Source: Telmatactis stephensoni
Taxonomy: Eukaryota; Cnidaria; Anthozoa; Actiniaria; Isophelliidae
Length of the DNA: 64,000 nucleotides
Reading direction: 5' to 3'
Assembly: GCA_029948255.1 (NCBI GenBank)
Contig: JALIZF010001544.1
Location: 1 to 64,000, forward strand
In this document: piece after piece, positions 40,057-52,701 of the stretch
How positions within the stretch are numbered: the first letter of the stretch is position 1
Layout: every line of letters begins with the position of its first letter
Program-made: the position numbers and the translations under genes
The notes under the pieces: model-generated
The model's input: only the letters and a program-made list of their open reading frames with translations
Told to the model about the DNA's origin: nothing
The model's database searches: none

Positions 40057-40925
40057 GCTATAAAATGTTCAAAACTTTGCAGTGAAACCACTCGCTGTGC
40101 TCGTGAGTTTTTGCCCAGATAAAAAGCGTACCTTCCCTTCCCTAATGAGTCCTAAAGTACTAACTTGTAATGTAAAAGCACCTAGACATAGATTTGATTA
40201 CAATTATGTTAGATTTTGCAATGGTGCTCCATCAAAATAGAAGATATTAGTAGTCCTAGTCTGTTATACTCAAAACATGGAACACCATTGCTAAAAAATC
40301 TTTACATGGTTTGATGTGGGATTTTTTTGTCACAGACACAGGAGTGATATGAGAGAATAAAGCACAGAAAACTGTGGAGGACTCAGTTTGAGCACTGTTG
40401 CTTTGTTTGACTCACTGCTACAGATCATATTCCTTGTTACTATGCCATAGTATTGGTCAATGGTTTCTTGCTCCTTGGGGCTCGGGAGGGGAGATTTATC
40501 ACCCAGCAACAGTTTTTTCATTAGCACTCCCAGTGGGAATATAGCTTTGACACCTGCACCAATTGATTTCTGCACTAAGATGGCACAAGTTGTGTGAAAA
40601 TGTACATAATTCAATTTCTCTTATAAGAAGAATTTAATTTACATCTAGGAAACTTTCAGCAGTTTTTGTCTCCAGATGTGTAGCTGCAATATTTAGCCAC
40701 ATGCTCTGTGAATATAAAGTTCATGGGAAGAATTTATTGTAGTGAAGTAAGGCATTCTGTTGGGACAGTTGGATTCTGGTTTGGCTAGAGCTTTCAGGTA
40801 AAACCAAAACAACTCAAAATTGACACAAATACAGGTGAATTACAATATGTGAGAAATGTATATACTATGGATAAGATAGATAAAACAATGCTATACAATA
40901 AAAGTTCAATAATACAAACAGCTAC

Positions 40926-41240
40926 TTAAATACTCCCATAGCACGCTGAAGGAATGAGGCTTTTCATATAGCGCTTAGTTCTGCACCTCGGTAAGACATA
41001 GCTTTTCTTGTTCCTTAAGTTGTGACTGTGTATCGAGGCTTGTGTAGTAGGGATGAGATGGTGTAAATTTGAACTGGGTTCTTCCATTTTCTGCAACATC
41101 GTCTGACAAAGGAACCTTCTGTCAACGAGGCTTTCACATTTAGCAACCAGCAATACATCACGATAGTGTGTGGCGGGGTAGATAATACGCAAGGCTCTTT
41201 TCCATTTCGATGATGTTCATTAAGTAATTTGGCAAGAAAG
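40926..41240 (-). mobile_element. LINE ORF2 C-terminal fragment
   Basis: The minus frame includes RALRIIYPATHYRDVL, SLVDRRFLCQTML, LRNKKSYVLPRCRTKRYMKS and ends in PSACYGSI. This is the layout of the C-terminal tail of Jockey/CR1-type LINE proteins. The RT core is missing. Confidence 0.7.
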
Positions 41241-41467
41241 TGCTCAAAAGTCATGCAGAGCAGTCGGGAAAGGGCAAAGCAACATACACAGACTCAGTGT
41301 TGCATTTCTTACCTAGATGTGAAAAAAGACAATGGACAGTACCTCTCTGAGTCTGTGGATGATGCTTTTGTTTCTGCTTCTGTTATTCATGAAAATCCAG
41401 TTTGTAGTTTAAGGTGGCTCAATATAGTTTTTTATTGACCATGCTTCCGTTTTTAATTCCACGAATT

Positions 41468-42502
41468 GAGCAACTTACTCTTGACCGGTTTTTACACTAG
41501 TTATTGGACTTAAAGTTTATATTTTTGTCTATTTCACTTCAATTTGTGTTGCCATAGTGATGGTAGACAAAGATGGCTGAAATCAAATATTTGAAAATAT
41601 CTTCTGAACTTCAACAGCTCTAGACAAGGGACTAATATGGGCAATAAACTACATAGTAAAATATAGAAAATGAGGCTGAATCCAAAAAAATTTACCAATT
41701 AAGCTGTTTTCAAATAAAACACGAAAACAAAAATAATGCAAATTTGCCAATTTCTGGTCCTTTACTCAAAATCACTTCATCAATCAAAGAGTTTTAATTC
41801 TATTTTATCTCCTTTACCTTGGTATGTACTTTGTTACATATTATTTGAGTACCTGGATTTCTTTGAAATCAAGAGATATTTCAGAAAAACTTATTTCAGC
41901 CTTATTTTTATACTGTTGCCATGGTAATGCCAATTACACTGAAACCGACAAAAAACAAAACCTTGAAAAATCATTGTGATTAAACTAGGGTAAACTTATC
42001 AATGTCCACTTTTGATATATGGTTGAGTTACCGCATACAAAGAAATCAATATGAGGTTCTGGGGAATAATGCTTAGTAGTGCGTAACAAAACAATTGCTT
42101 AGTTGCGCACCACAAAGCATTATTCCCCGGGGCCTCGAACTGATTCTTTTGTGTGTGGCATCTCAACCATATATATTTAAAGTGGGCTATTAATAATCTG
42201 GGGCTGATCTATAAATTTCATTTTTTGAACTGTTTGTAATTTATTCAAAAATGGCTTGGTAAAATTTTTTTGAATTGTGCCATAATTTCTTTGCCTAATT
42301 AGTGTGTAGTTTATTGCCCATGTAGTCCCTTGTCTAGAACTGCTCAATTTCAAGAGATATTATAGGAAAATTGATTCCAGCCATCTTTGTTTACCATCGC
42401 TATGGCAACACAAATCGTGAAATAGACAAATATCAAAACTTTGATTCAAGTCCAGTTACTGGTGTAAAAACTGTTTGGGTTGGTCAAAAGTACGTTGATC
42501 AG
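41468..42502. mobile_element. Long inverted repeat with an inner palindrome
   Basis: Outer arms of about 200 bases pair 41468-41665 (ttgtgttgccatagtgatgg, ctagacaagggacta) with 42310-42502. A second inverted pair at about 42000-42190 centres on ggggaataatgctt. No transposase is visible, so it may be a non-autonomous DNA element with another nested inside. Confidence 0.75.
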
Positions 42503-42763
42503 TTGTCAAGGGGGCACACTGTTGCCAAAAATAACTTAGAATTTTATGGAGAAGTTTTGTTATTGATAATCTGGTATTGTGTATAATATCCGGGATTATT
42601 TAATAAGCTACACTGCCAGGTGCCCCAGTTTTTCTTTAATGCTAAAACAAACTCAATTATATTTCTCTTTCTGGTAAAAAAAGTACTCGATCACCATGTC
42701 TTGGGATTCCTGTGTTAATTCTACTGCTAATGCATTCTGGGATTGTAAGACGTGCTTTGACGG

Positions 42764-42850
42764 CTATGGCGCGGATGGCGCGGGGTTGTTTGGTTGTGCC
42801 TGATTTCATTGTTGATTTTCTGAGATTCAGGAAGGTTTCGTCGGCTGCTA
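42764..42850 (+). CDS. Possible first coding exon, function unknown
   Basis: ATG followed by 29 codons (MARMARGCLVVPDFIVDFLR) to a strong donor, atggtaagt. The start lies about 30 bases after tgcattctgggattgtaag, which resembles the ZNF143/THAP11-type promoter motif of animals. No continuation exon was matched, so this stays tentative. Confidence 0.35.
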
Positions 42851-43209
42851 TGGTAAGTTTACCTTTAATAAGGTCAGTAATTGTTTAAAACGGCATATTT
42901 AATAAAAAATGTATTTTGTTTTCTGGGCATTTTTCGGAAGTACAGCAAAACTATGATATGATGGCGCCACACTTCATTGTGTCCGGATGGCTCTTTGGAA
43001 GTGGCATAATTGTAATAAAACCTTTGTTACTTTGTAGATCTTGAGTTACTAATGCGAAAGAAACGAGCAAATAGATGTTTATTAGAAAATATTTCGCTTG
43101 GGAGACCAGAGTAGCGATCGATTTGGACCGAATACATAGCTGCCAACCCCCAAGGCTTTCGTATCTGGAGATCAACATTTTTTCCTTAGAATTGGGTCGA
43201 TTTTCACGC

Positions 43210-43320
43210 TCAGTGGGGGGGGGGGGGGGGGTTGGGGGGGGGAAATTGGTTCGATTTTCACGCTCAGTGGGGGGGGGGTTAATTGGGTCGATTTTCAAGC
43301 TCAGTGGGGGGGGGGGAAGA
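43210..43320. repeat. Poly-G minisatellite
   Basis: Three copies of a unit with gattttcacgctcagt followed by a G run. Next to it (43380-43465) the phrase ttatccgggaga repeats three times. Confidence 0.9.
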
Positions 43321-43697
43321 TATATAAAGAGAGATAGACGATATTTCAGTTACAATGGCCGCAATTTTAAGATTCGAGCGATTATCCGGGAGATTTGGGT
43401 CTTTATCCGGGAGACCGGGAGAGGAGGCCCAAAATCTGGAGACTCCCGGATTATCCGGGAGGGTTGGCAGCTATGCGAATATTAAGTGAGGGAGCATGGA
43501 CAAATGTTTTGCACGCCCACGCGCCATTTTCAGGCACATCGAATTAACGATTCACTGCAAAGTTTTGAATATTTTTTGGCTTCATCTATGATCAATAAGA
43601 GGACAGACAATGAAAAACTATGTTTGATTTGTTTTTTATCATAAAAAAGAGCATTTCAATTTAAAGCGTGACTGCATTTCGTGACATGACCAATTAA

Positions 43698-45245
43698 CAC
43701 TTATTGACTGGGACCGAGGGAAACAGTATGTTTTGCGGTCCCGAGGGCCCGACGGTCGAGGGGAGATAATCTAACTTTCTAGTTAGGATCCGAGTTAGGA
43801 TCCGAGTTAGGATCCTGAAATAGGATCCCCTACAAGAATACACTCAAACTATTTTTATTTAATTAAACATCCAAATATTGAACTATCATTGACATGACTG
43901 AAATTGGAATACGATCTTAAATTCCCTTGCTTAAATTCTCTTGCTCAAAAATTATTTTAGTATTCTCTATTCATGGAATAAAAACTATTTTTTAAATAAA
44001 AAGAAATGTGTTCGATGTAAAACGAGAGAATAATAGCACAAACACAGCGGCAGAAATGTGTTTCGGTATTCATAACGTAGCGTAAAATGGGCAATTTGCA
44101 TTTTAAAATTCAACCACTTCGCGAAAGTTAAAGAACATAGCCGGAAATTAGAACATAGTACTAAATACTACTAGCTAGGATTAGAAATAACGTAAATAAC
44201 AAGAAAATGATGATAAGTTGAAAGTTGTGACATGCTTTGTTAGGTGTGAGGTTGTTTTTACACAGCTCCGAGATTACGTGGTTTCGTGGTGTACATTGCC
44301 ATTGGACTACTGTCTGTTAAACTCTGATAAAACAAGGAATTATCTCAACGAAAAGTCGTTATCGTTCGTGAGACGGGAGTTTTGTAAGAATCTCGACATT
44401 TTGTAACTGAATTGGTATGGTTGTAAGCAAACTATAACCTTGATAGTTTTCTGGCATTCGGTATTTGACGCCACCAGCAGGTGACGTTTCGCCTGTTCGT
44501 ACCGACATCCATGCAGTTGCACATTCATACGAAATCCGCTCTAATAAATAAACTGTTGCTGTTGGTTGTTGTAACTTGTTGAGTTTTTCCTAGAATAAGT
44601 CATTTTGAGTTAATAAATGTTACAGTTTACATCATCTTTTTTTGCCTCAACTCGCTACCTCTATAGGTTACTGACATGAAGCCTAGATAGGCGATCGAAA
44701 CTCAAAAATCCCTGATAGGATATCGCTTTGTCTTATTGAGAGGTGGCTGATGAATTGGTAGGATGGAAAGTCGATAATGTAAAGATTCCCATCCGCAATT
44801 ATACCTTGCTCAATCGATAAAGTTGATATTCTAAAAAACGAAATAAAAGAGTGGAGAACATTACTTTGATTTTTAAAAACGTGGGGCAGCAGTGAGCTCG
44901 CAGTTGATATATATCACTGACTTGAATTCGCGATCAAATCATATATTTCAATTGTTTACAATTCAATATAATACCTCATTCACAGTCCTCTCGACTATTC
45001 ATGCACTTAACGCATAAATTAGCGTAAATTCCTTAATGTATGTATACCTAAAGTAGGAATAGTTCAATTTTTAGATGTTTAATTAAATAAAAATATTTTG
45101 AGTGTATTCCTGTAGGGATCCTATTTCAGGATCCTAACTCGGATCCTAACTCGGATCCTAACTCGGATCCTAACTAGAAAGTTAGATTATCTCGGTCGAG
45201 GGACCACAAAACATACTGCTTTCCCGAGGTCCCAGTCAATAAGTG
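43698..45245. mobile_element. 1.55-kb element with long terminal inverted repeats
   Basis: The ends cacttattgactgggaccga and its inverted copy lead into about 180-base arms that contain tandem copies of gttaggatccga (43785-43825 and, inverted, 45115-45175). The arms continue through cactcaaactatttttattt. The interior (about 1.2 kb) has only short frames. TTAA precedes the left end, but no clear target duplication is present at the right. Confidence 0.85.
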
Positions 45246-45703
45246 TTTTGTTATATACCAACTGTCAAAGAACAAAATAAAAAGCAAAACGTCGCTGCCT
45301 ACAATTAAAGTTTTTAATCAAAATTTACACAAAACTGACCTTTTTATCACACATAGTTTTTCGGAGAATTGTTGCAGCTCTTTTGCTGACATTCCTGGAT
45401 GATTATCATCTTTTTCTCGGAATAAATGTTGTATATTGGTCTTAAAAGTTTGGCAATAAACACGAGTTTTGCCTCATGCATGTCCAAATGAATGAATTTG
45501 TAAACGCGCGCTGCCAAAAACGTGCCTTCAAAGCTCAATCTACTTCCGGTTTTGTTATTACCGGTCAATAAAACTCACTGTTGCCCGCTGAGAGTTGTTG
45601 CTGGGGAAACAGCAAAATTTTTTTGACGTTCACGTGATGAGCTCTCGCCCAATCAGAGCACGGAAAAAATTGACTTTGACAGTTGGTATATAACAATGTT
45701 ATA

Positions 45704-45815
45704 TGTTTGAGTCGTGACAAGCTGCCATTTGTCCAGCACGTGTCTTTATTCATGAGTTACACAGGAAACCCATATTACAAAGGAATCCCATAACATCTCC
45801 CTTTCTCCAAAAAAA
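45704..45815 (-). mobile_element. Relict gypsy LTR with polypurine tract
   Basis: Partial similarity to the LTR at 59757-59866: cgtgtctttattcatgagtt, then gaaacccatattaca. It is directly followed by catctccctttctcc, which on the minus strand is a purine tract next to an LTR start. No internal coding sequence remains. Confidence 0.42.
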
Positions 45816-46209
45816 TGAAAAACTAAATATAACTGATTTAAGTGTGCTTGTACTGGTACATGTAAACTAACAACAAGTTGAAGCTACTTTGCTTAACAGT
45901 CAATGTCCATAACAAACTGTAACAATGAATTTATCTTAAGGCAGTGGCACTGGCTATTTTTAAGGTCTTTTTTTTACGGATTTGAGGACATAAATTATAA
46001 GTATTATGTCATACAATTTGGTTGGGATATTTATTTGAAAGAATTTCTTTCTCTTTCCCTTTTTAATTTTACTTGAAAATCGAAAATTTTACCGGAAGTG
46101 GAAATAATTTTGCAAGCTGTGCTACTAAGGAAATCTGTAATTCGAAGCCAACGGAAGTCAGAAACCAACCACGTTTTCACACCTTTGCTGGATTCCTTCG
46201 TGAACCAAC

Positions 46210-48053
46210 ATGGACGCTGTAAGAGAGAATGCGTTGCTGGTTTTCAACGCAGAATTTGTAACAGCTGGGTAAGTAAATTAGTAAATCACATTGGATGACT
46301 ATACAGTTTTTGTATGAGTTATTTATGTACGTGTTTTACAATGTAATTAGACTTGGAAATGCCCCTGAAGGACTGATTGAGCTACTCCGTAGATACCAAC
46401 GCAAGCCAGGAGAATCGGCTAATGAAATGTGCCACAGAATATACAAACGAATCTGGTGTATCATGTGGGTGAGTTGGATAATAATTCTTCGTTCTGTCAA
46501 AAAGTATGTTCCAGTTATTGCTGTTATAAACGCTGTAATGTTTATCTTGCCGGAGCGCAAACATAATGGAGCTTGTTGTGATACCTTTTACCTTTGTAAG
46601 GAAAACTTTCAGGATGTGTTACAACGAAAATTTATTGCAACATAGTATAAATAACTAGTAAACTTGCTTGCTTTACTAATATGCATGTATTGATTTGCTA
46701 GTATGGTAGCAAGATTGGCCAGTGTGCGGTTTCTGGATCGCAGAAACCCACGTATGTTTACCCAACACCACTCAAGACAGTTATACGTGCACTTATCCAA
46801 GGGGAATTGGCGGACTATTCCGATCCAACTGGCTCCCACGTAAGTATTGTACATTGGTGTGATACACTGATATGGTCGAAATATCTCAATTGCAAGGATA
46901 CACTATCATTTTCTTCAAGAGTGACCAGTGTGAGTGATTTTACTTCGCCTGTGAAATGAAAACGACTATGGGCTATTCCACATGAGAGTTGAAAAAAGCA
47001 AAAACAATTAAATGCTTAGTTTGCATCAAAAATGCATTTAATATAGAAAAAAAATTGTTAGGCATTTAAGAAAGATTAAGTTGGTGATGATAAGACTGAT
47101 TCCTATATCAGGGGGAGTCCTCAATGTCGGCAATTGATGAAATTGACAAATTTGCTTAAAAATTGGCCTTTTCTGTGAAGAAATTGTGTAAACTTTGAAA
47201 AAACTTTTTGCTGCAAAATCTTCTTTATTTGTGAATGAAATTGGCCCAATTGTGTCTCTGAAGAATGAAACTATGCATAAGCCAATTTAGTTTACTCAAA
47301 AGACCTAAATAGAGAGGGTTTTTGATGGCATAGAAATAACATTCCCAAAAATGTCAACAATTTATTGTCACGTCCGCAACACACTGTATTCCTAATAAAT
47401 CCATAGAAACAAGCAATATCAATTCTTTAATTTTGGATTTATATAGTGCAGTTAGTATAGAGTTTAGGCAGTATAAACACTTTTTTTGAAAAGTTTCAAG
47501 TTCACAGGATTTTAGCTTTGTTCAAGAGTAACTTCAAACATGGTTGTTTTCCATGTCATGTCCGCAACATGTCATTTACACATTTTTTCTCTTAATATTC
47601 AAAAGTCAGCCAAAATGTTTTTATGCTAAAATCAAAGGGACAACCAGGAGTATTGATTGGATGAATTTCATTTGTTTTGAAAAACATTATCTGGGTTGCA
47701 GCCATTTATTACACTAGGTATAACCTCTGAAAGTCACGTCCGCAACGTGGAATTGCCCCTATATAGTTTTTATTACTGGCAAAGAACAAAAGGAAACGAT
47801 GGGTGTAGAGTCTACTGCTATCTCATAGTTAGCCTATCATTTCATGGGCAAAGTAAAATCACACTAAGGTCTTTATAGGATCACTTTGAAACCACTTAAT
47901 TTGTAAAATGCATTGGGCTCTCTTGTGCAAAATTAGTAATAATCAGGTATTGTCTATTATTGTCTTCAGGTACACAAAGTGACACTTGAACACATCCTTG
48001 CTGCAAAATGGCCAGCTTTTAAGAAGCACCCTGGGGATTTCTGTATGCTCTAA
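46210..48053 (+). CDS. Four-exon gene of unknown function, 132 residues
   Basis: Exons are 46210-46268 (starting MDAVRENALLVFNAEFVTA), 46351-46468 (APEGLIELLRRYQRKPGE, MCHRIYKRIW), 46702-46839 (IGQCAVSGSQKP, VIRALIQGELADYSDPTGSH) and 47970-48053 (VHKVTLEHILAAKWPAF, stop TAA). All three introns have GT/AG borders and the phases agree, giving 399 nt in one frame. The start context is accaacATGG. There is no signal peptide, membrane segment or familiar domain. It could be a host gene or a small protein of a mobile element; the inverted transposon-like copies next to it favour caution. Confidence 0.55.
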
Positions 48054-48113
48054 ACGGCATCGCACGAAAGCGAGGCTCTGAAACCGGAGGCCTGGAATAG
48101 AACAAAAATTCAA

Positions 48114-48560
48114 AATGGCAGCCATGTTGGCTTGTGTAAACTCTATAGAAGAATCTCAATTTTCTACATTTGTGAAAAATGTTCTGGATCAAGCAGAGTA
48201 TGATTTCTTTTCAAAATTTTGAAATCACAAAGATCCTATGAGAAAGGCGGCAAGAGACGCATTCAAGAAGATAAAATACTGTGCAAAGCAAGTTAGCTTG
48301 GAGCACTTTAGCACTCGAAGATACACAGCTTTACAGTTCCAATTGTGTGAGATTCACAAGTCTGCTGAAGCCGAGATTCGCCTTTGGCACAAAATGATTT
48401 TGCGTAGGATGCACAAAACACCCTCTCACTCAAGTCCATGGATCTGCAAGTTCAACGGATCTTCCTGAAGTAATATTTGAGCATATTTGCGAAATGTTTA
48501 CTACAAATAACTATGGCATTAGTGTGTCAAGAAAAGGAACTAGCGTACACCTTGCTATCA
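48114..48560 (+). pseudogene. Unrecognised gene fragment, plus copy
   Basis: Starts MAAMLACVNSIEESQF. It runs with one in-frame stop into AARDAFKKIKY, HFSTRRYTALQFQLCEIHKS and SPWICKF, then frame changes. The DNA from about 48238 to 48560 is repeated inverted at about 56000-56260 (for example gcggcaagagacgcattcaa, ccatggatctgcaagttcaa). It is probably an element-encoded protein; the family is unknown. Confidence 0.5.
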
Positions 48561-48930
48561 CTGAGATTAAAAAAGCACAATGTGTGTTCAAGAGTTTTTG
48601 AAGATGACAATTGTGAGATTTTGAAGAGGCCATATCAAGAATACGGTTTTGCCAAAGTAATAGTAACCAGTGAATTTCCGATGGAAATTAAATATTTCGG
48701 TAGTCCCAACAGACTTGCTGTTACCTTACACTGCAAGTATGGTATGTGGAATGAAAATGGTGTACAGCAGCATTGGTGAGTGTCAAAACAATTTATTTTA
48801 TACAATTTGGTGCTATTTTGTACTATTTTTTCACTAAAGTGCCAACACTAAATCTGTGAAAGACTAATTACTACATAGTACTACATAGTGCTATTTAAAC
48901 AATAGAAGAAAATAGAATTTGCATAAAATT

Positions 48931-49371
48931 GCTCTATTTAGTATTACTAAAATTTCACAGATTTATTGTTTGCACTCTATTCTTGGTTTTCATGTGACGT
49001 CATTGAAAATATTGGTTCATGCTCCATATTGATCACAAAAAAATTAGTCTGAAGTATGTTGCTTATATACCTAACAGAAGATTTTCCTGAATATTTGAGA
49101 AGCTTTCCTTGTTTGGTTTTGGAAAAAAAATCAAATCTTTTTTAGTTGTTTAAGCAGGTTGGATTTCTGGCAACCATTGCTCTATTTAGTATTACTAAAA
49201 TTTCACAGATTTATTGTTTGCACTCTATTCTTGGTTTTCATGTGACGTCATTGAAAATATTGGTTCATGCTCCATATTGATCACAAAAAATTTAGTCTGA
49301 AGTATGTTGCTTATATACCTAACAGAAGATTTTCCTGAATATTTGAGAAGCTTTCCTTGTTTGGTTTTGGA
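48931..49371. repeat. 192-bp direct duplication
   Basis: 48931-49122 and 49180-49371 are almost identical, from gctctatttagtattacta to the phrase tttccttgtttggttttgg. The offset is 249 bp. The first copy then runs into aaaaaaaatcaaatctttt, the second into a different sequence. Confidence 0.92.
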
Positions 49372-49399
49372 GTTATCAAATGCTAAAAACTATGTCACG

Positions 49400-50200
49400 G
49401 AACACTGTCATGCATTTTCCTCGGGACATAAAACAATGAATTTGTTAGAAGTAAACACACATTTGGCTTATTCTATGAATAAAGCCATTGTTTATTTGGT
49501 ATCAGTATCAAAATATATGATTAAGTTGCTATTTTTAAATGATTTTGCCAATCATATTTATTGTCCACCATGTACTAAAGTGGTACACCAATATGGCAGC
49601 CCCATACATTTCTTTGTAATGACTGAGTTTGTGAAACTGTTGATATCTTTGCATCACAACCTCTTTTGGACTTAAAATTCCCTGGAGTTATAAAGTTTTT
49701 CCTCCTCTTTAAGAGAATGTGCTCTGATTTTACTCAGGGACGTGAGTTATTTTGATGACCTGAACCTGGGGAGTGACACCAACTGCGAAGTGTCATACAT
49801 TTCTTACTAAAGATTGAGAACTTCAAAGGTTAATATCTTTGCAACAAAAGCTCAATTTAATTTGAAAATTAATGTGAAATTACAAAGTTTAACTTGCTCT
49901 TTAGAGTGATATTATTTTCATTTCACTCAGGGCCCTGGAAATTTTTCAAGGACGTTGGTGAAACCAAGAATAATTGCTTTTAGCTAGGCTAAGTTCAAAT
50001 GTTGAATCTCACATTTGCCAAATTTAACTACATCAAGGAAGACCACCTCATTATCTATTGTTTAAATTGCATTTGGCACATGTGAAATTTGATGTATGAA
50101 CTTAACCGTAGTCTATATTAGTGTATGCTTCAAACTCTTAGAGTGGTTTTCATTAATGAAATACACTTTTGTGCATTTAGTACACACTAGTATACTAGTA
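49400..50200. other. No gene seen
   Basis: Apart from the end of a 123-residue frame without recognisable domains (to 49675), this stretch holds AT-rich sequence and a ctagtatactagt palindromic repeat at 50185-50235. Confidence 0.45.
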
Positions 50201-50961
50201 CTAGTATACTAGTGTAGGCCTTAAGTATACTAGTATAGGCCTTAATTCACCTATGTCAATGGAATTGATATAACTGATCAACTTTTTGTCTTGTGTTAAT
50301 TTGGGTATAAAACAGTTATCCATAAATGTCCTTCTACATCGTTTTTTCTTTTTTGAATCAATGGACATTCCAAGCCTAGATCTTACTGTGTTATACTTTC
50401 TCTTACTAAGAATCCCACCTTCATAAAGAACACTTAGGGATCTTACTGTATTATCAATGCTTTTCTCATAAAGCTTAACAGAACTGTTAATAATAGGAGG
50501 AATTACTTTGCTAGTTACCACATTTGACTTTTCAAAGTATTGCTGAAGCATTTTAGGCTCTGTAGAATTTACAATCGTGAACCAAAGTCTATCTGAGCAT
50601 TCTCTTTTTCTCTCTTCCTCGCTTGAGTTTACTCCACTATGTATCTCTGCTACTTTTTCCAAAGTCATCCTTTTTCTTTTTGATGCCATCCTTGGATCAA
50701 GCTTTAGAATATCACTATTTTCATCTCCTACAGTACTTGGTTTCATACAGTATGGTCTTTTTCGTTGTGCTGTGTACTTTTTCATTTTCCAGTAGTCCTC
50801 TCTGTAAATGAAAAAAAAGTCAAATGATTTGGATTGATTTTAATGAAGTTTTTCCATCTGAAAATACTCTGTGGAGAATAAATATCATTAATTTTGAACA
50901 ACAACAACAACAATAATAATAATCATCATCATCATAATAATAATAAACAATAATAGGTAAT

Positions 50962-51203
50962 AGGTGCACTCGGTATGATAAAGAAAGGGATGGAAAAATA
51001 TGTCAAGCAGATACCAGGTAGCATCAGGGTACAAGAAATCCAGAAGATTGCTCTCCTTGGTACTGCTCACATACTAAGGAGGACGCTATCAATTAAATAA
51101 ACCAATCACCCCCTCATAGGTGCCCTAAGTCCAGGGCCTGGACTCGGCATCATGAGCAAATACAGCAGGAAATTTAGAGACAATGTCAATAATAATAATA
51201 ATA
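50962..51203 (+). mobile_element. 3' end of an R2/NeSL-like LINE, plus orientation
   Basis: The frame ALGMIKKGMEKYVKQIPG, IRVQEIQKIALLGTAHILRR then stop matches the C-terminal end of the endonuclease region in these LINEs. The 3' UTR ends in an (AAT)n tail at 51190-51203. It faces the minus-strand copy that ends at about 51250. Confidence 0.7.
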
Positions 51204-52087
51204 CAGAATTTCTATAAATAGACAACCTGAGTGGAAATTTAATTCACACTACAGGTGTAAGATACTGCTTAGCCTCGACCCCAAGACCTGGGGCTTAGAG
51301 ACTAAGCACACTCTGCAGAATGAGGGTGGTCCCTATGACCGCAGACGTTTGCATACCACCCAGCACGTCTGGAATACCAAGATCTTTCAGGTACCCCTCA
51401 AGATTACTAGACACAACCCCTAGACAGCCAACAACCAATGGAACCACCTTTGTTGACACCCGGTGTAACTTTCGTATCTCCTTTGCAAGAGGAGAATATT
51501 TAGCAATTTTCTCCTCTTCCTTCACCACCACATTACGATCCCAAGGCACCGAGAAATCAATGAAGGTCCACTTACGAGCCACCCGATTCAACACAGTAAC
51601 ATCTGGACGATTATGTTCCATCTTCTGTGTTGTCTCGACGCTCCTGTCCCACCAAATCCCTACTTCTCCATCATCCGAAATCCTAACCTCATCTGGAACC
51701 TCCTTATACCAAACATCAGCACATTTCACCCCATACTTCCGACACAGCTACCAATACACCCTCAACCCCATCCGATCATGTCTCTTCCTATATTGCTTCT
51801 GGGCCAAAACACTACAACCACTCGCCAAATGGCCAACAGACTCCACCTCCTTCCCACAAACCCTACACTTTGGATCCACATTCTCTTCATCATCATCATC
51901 ATCATCACACTTTATTTAAATTTTTATCCAATAGAGAAAACATTACCTTTTTTATAAATATACAAATAATTTACATTCATTTTACATGTCTACATATATA
52001 CATTTCTACATTTCTACATATATTACAAATTTCAATGATATTTTACATGTTGCCATAGTAATATAATTTGATTGTGTTTATATATAA

Positions 52088-52308
52088 AGATATATATATA
52101 TATATATATATATATACACCAAATCGCTAAAACTTTGATATTGTTCTGATATATATACATATATATATCCGCCATTTTCTATTGTCTTTCCTTTTGTTCT
52201 CAAGTTTTTCCCTTGAGAACAACCTTCAGAACAAAAAGAAAGACAATGGAAAATGGCGGATATATATATGTATATATATCAGAACAATATCAAAGTTTTA
52301 GGGATTTG

Positions 52309-52357
<49 letters not shown>

Positions 52358-52380
52358 CATACAAGCATACATATACACAC
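52088..52380. mobile_element. Foldback palindrome in the LINE 3' UTR
   Basis: Arms of about 110 bases: ccgccattttctattgtctt and tttgatattgttctgatata pair with inverted copies ending 52310, with a centre near 52205. The outer ends are (AT)n. It sits in the LINE 3' UTR, so it may be a later insertion. Confidence 0.82.
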
Positions 52381-52701
52381 ATACATATCCTACGTTTATT
52401 GGCAAAGGTATAAATGATATGAATTCGAAGCATGCAAGGCAATGTTTATCTCTAAAGGTGAGGCGGTGCAAAAGAAGCCACAGGCTTATTACTTTGTACC
52501 GTCTCAAATTTATATGAAAATATTATTGGATATAGATATAAAGTTTTAAGGAACAGAGAAAAGAAAAGAGATGCCAGAAATATTAGATACGATAAATTTA
52601 ATTATAGTAATTAATAATTTCAGGATAATAATAAATAATTTCAGGGTCTGTTGAAAGACTGTAAGTTCTTTTTTAATATTTAATCAGTTACTAATATTTA
52701 T

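Noticed and set aside
51320..51957. Plus-strand frames of 199 and 114 residues
   Set aside because: Antisense shadows of the R2/NeSL-like endonuclease region and LINE tail.
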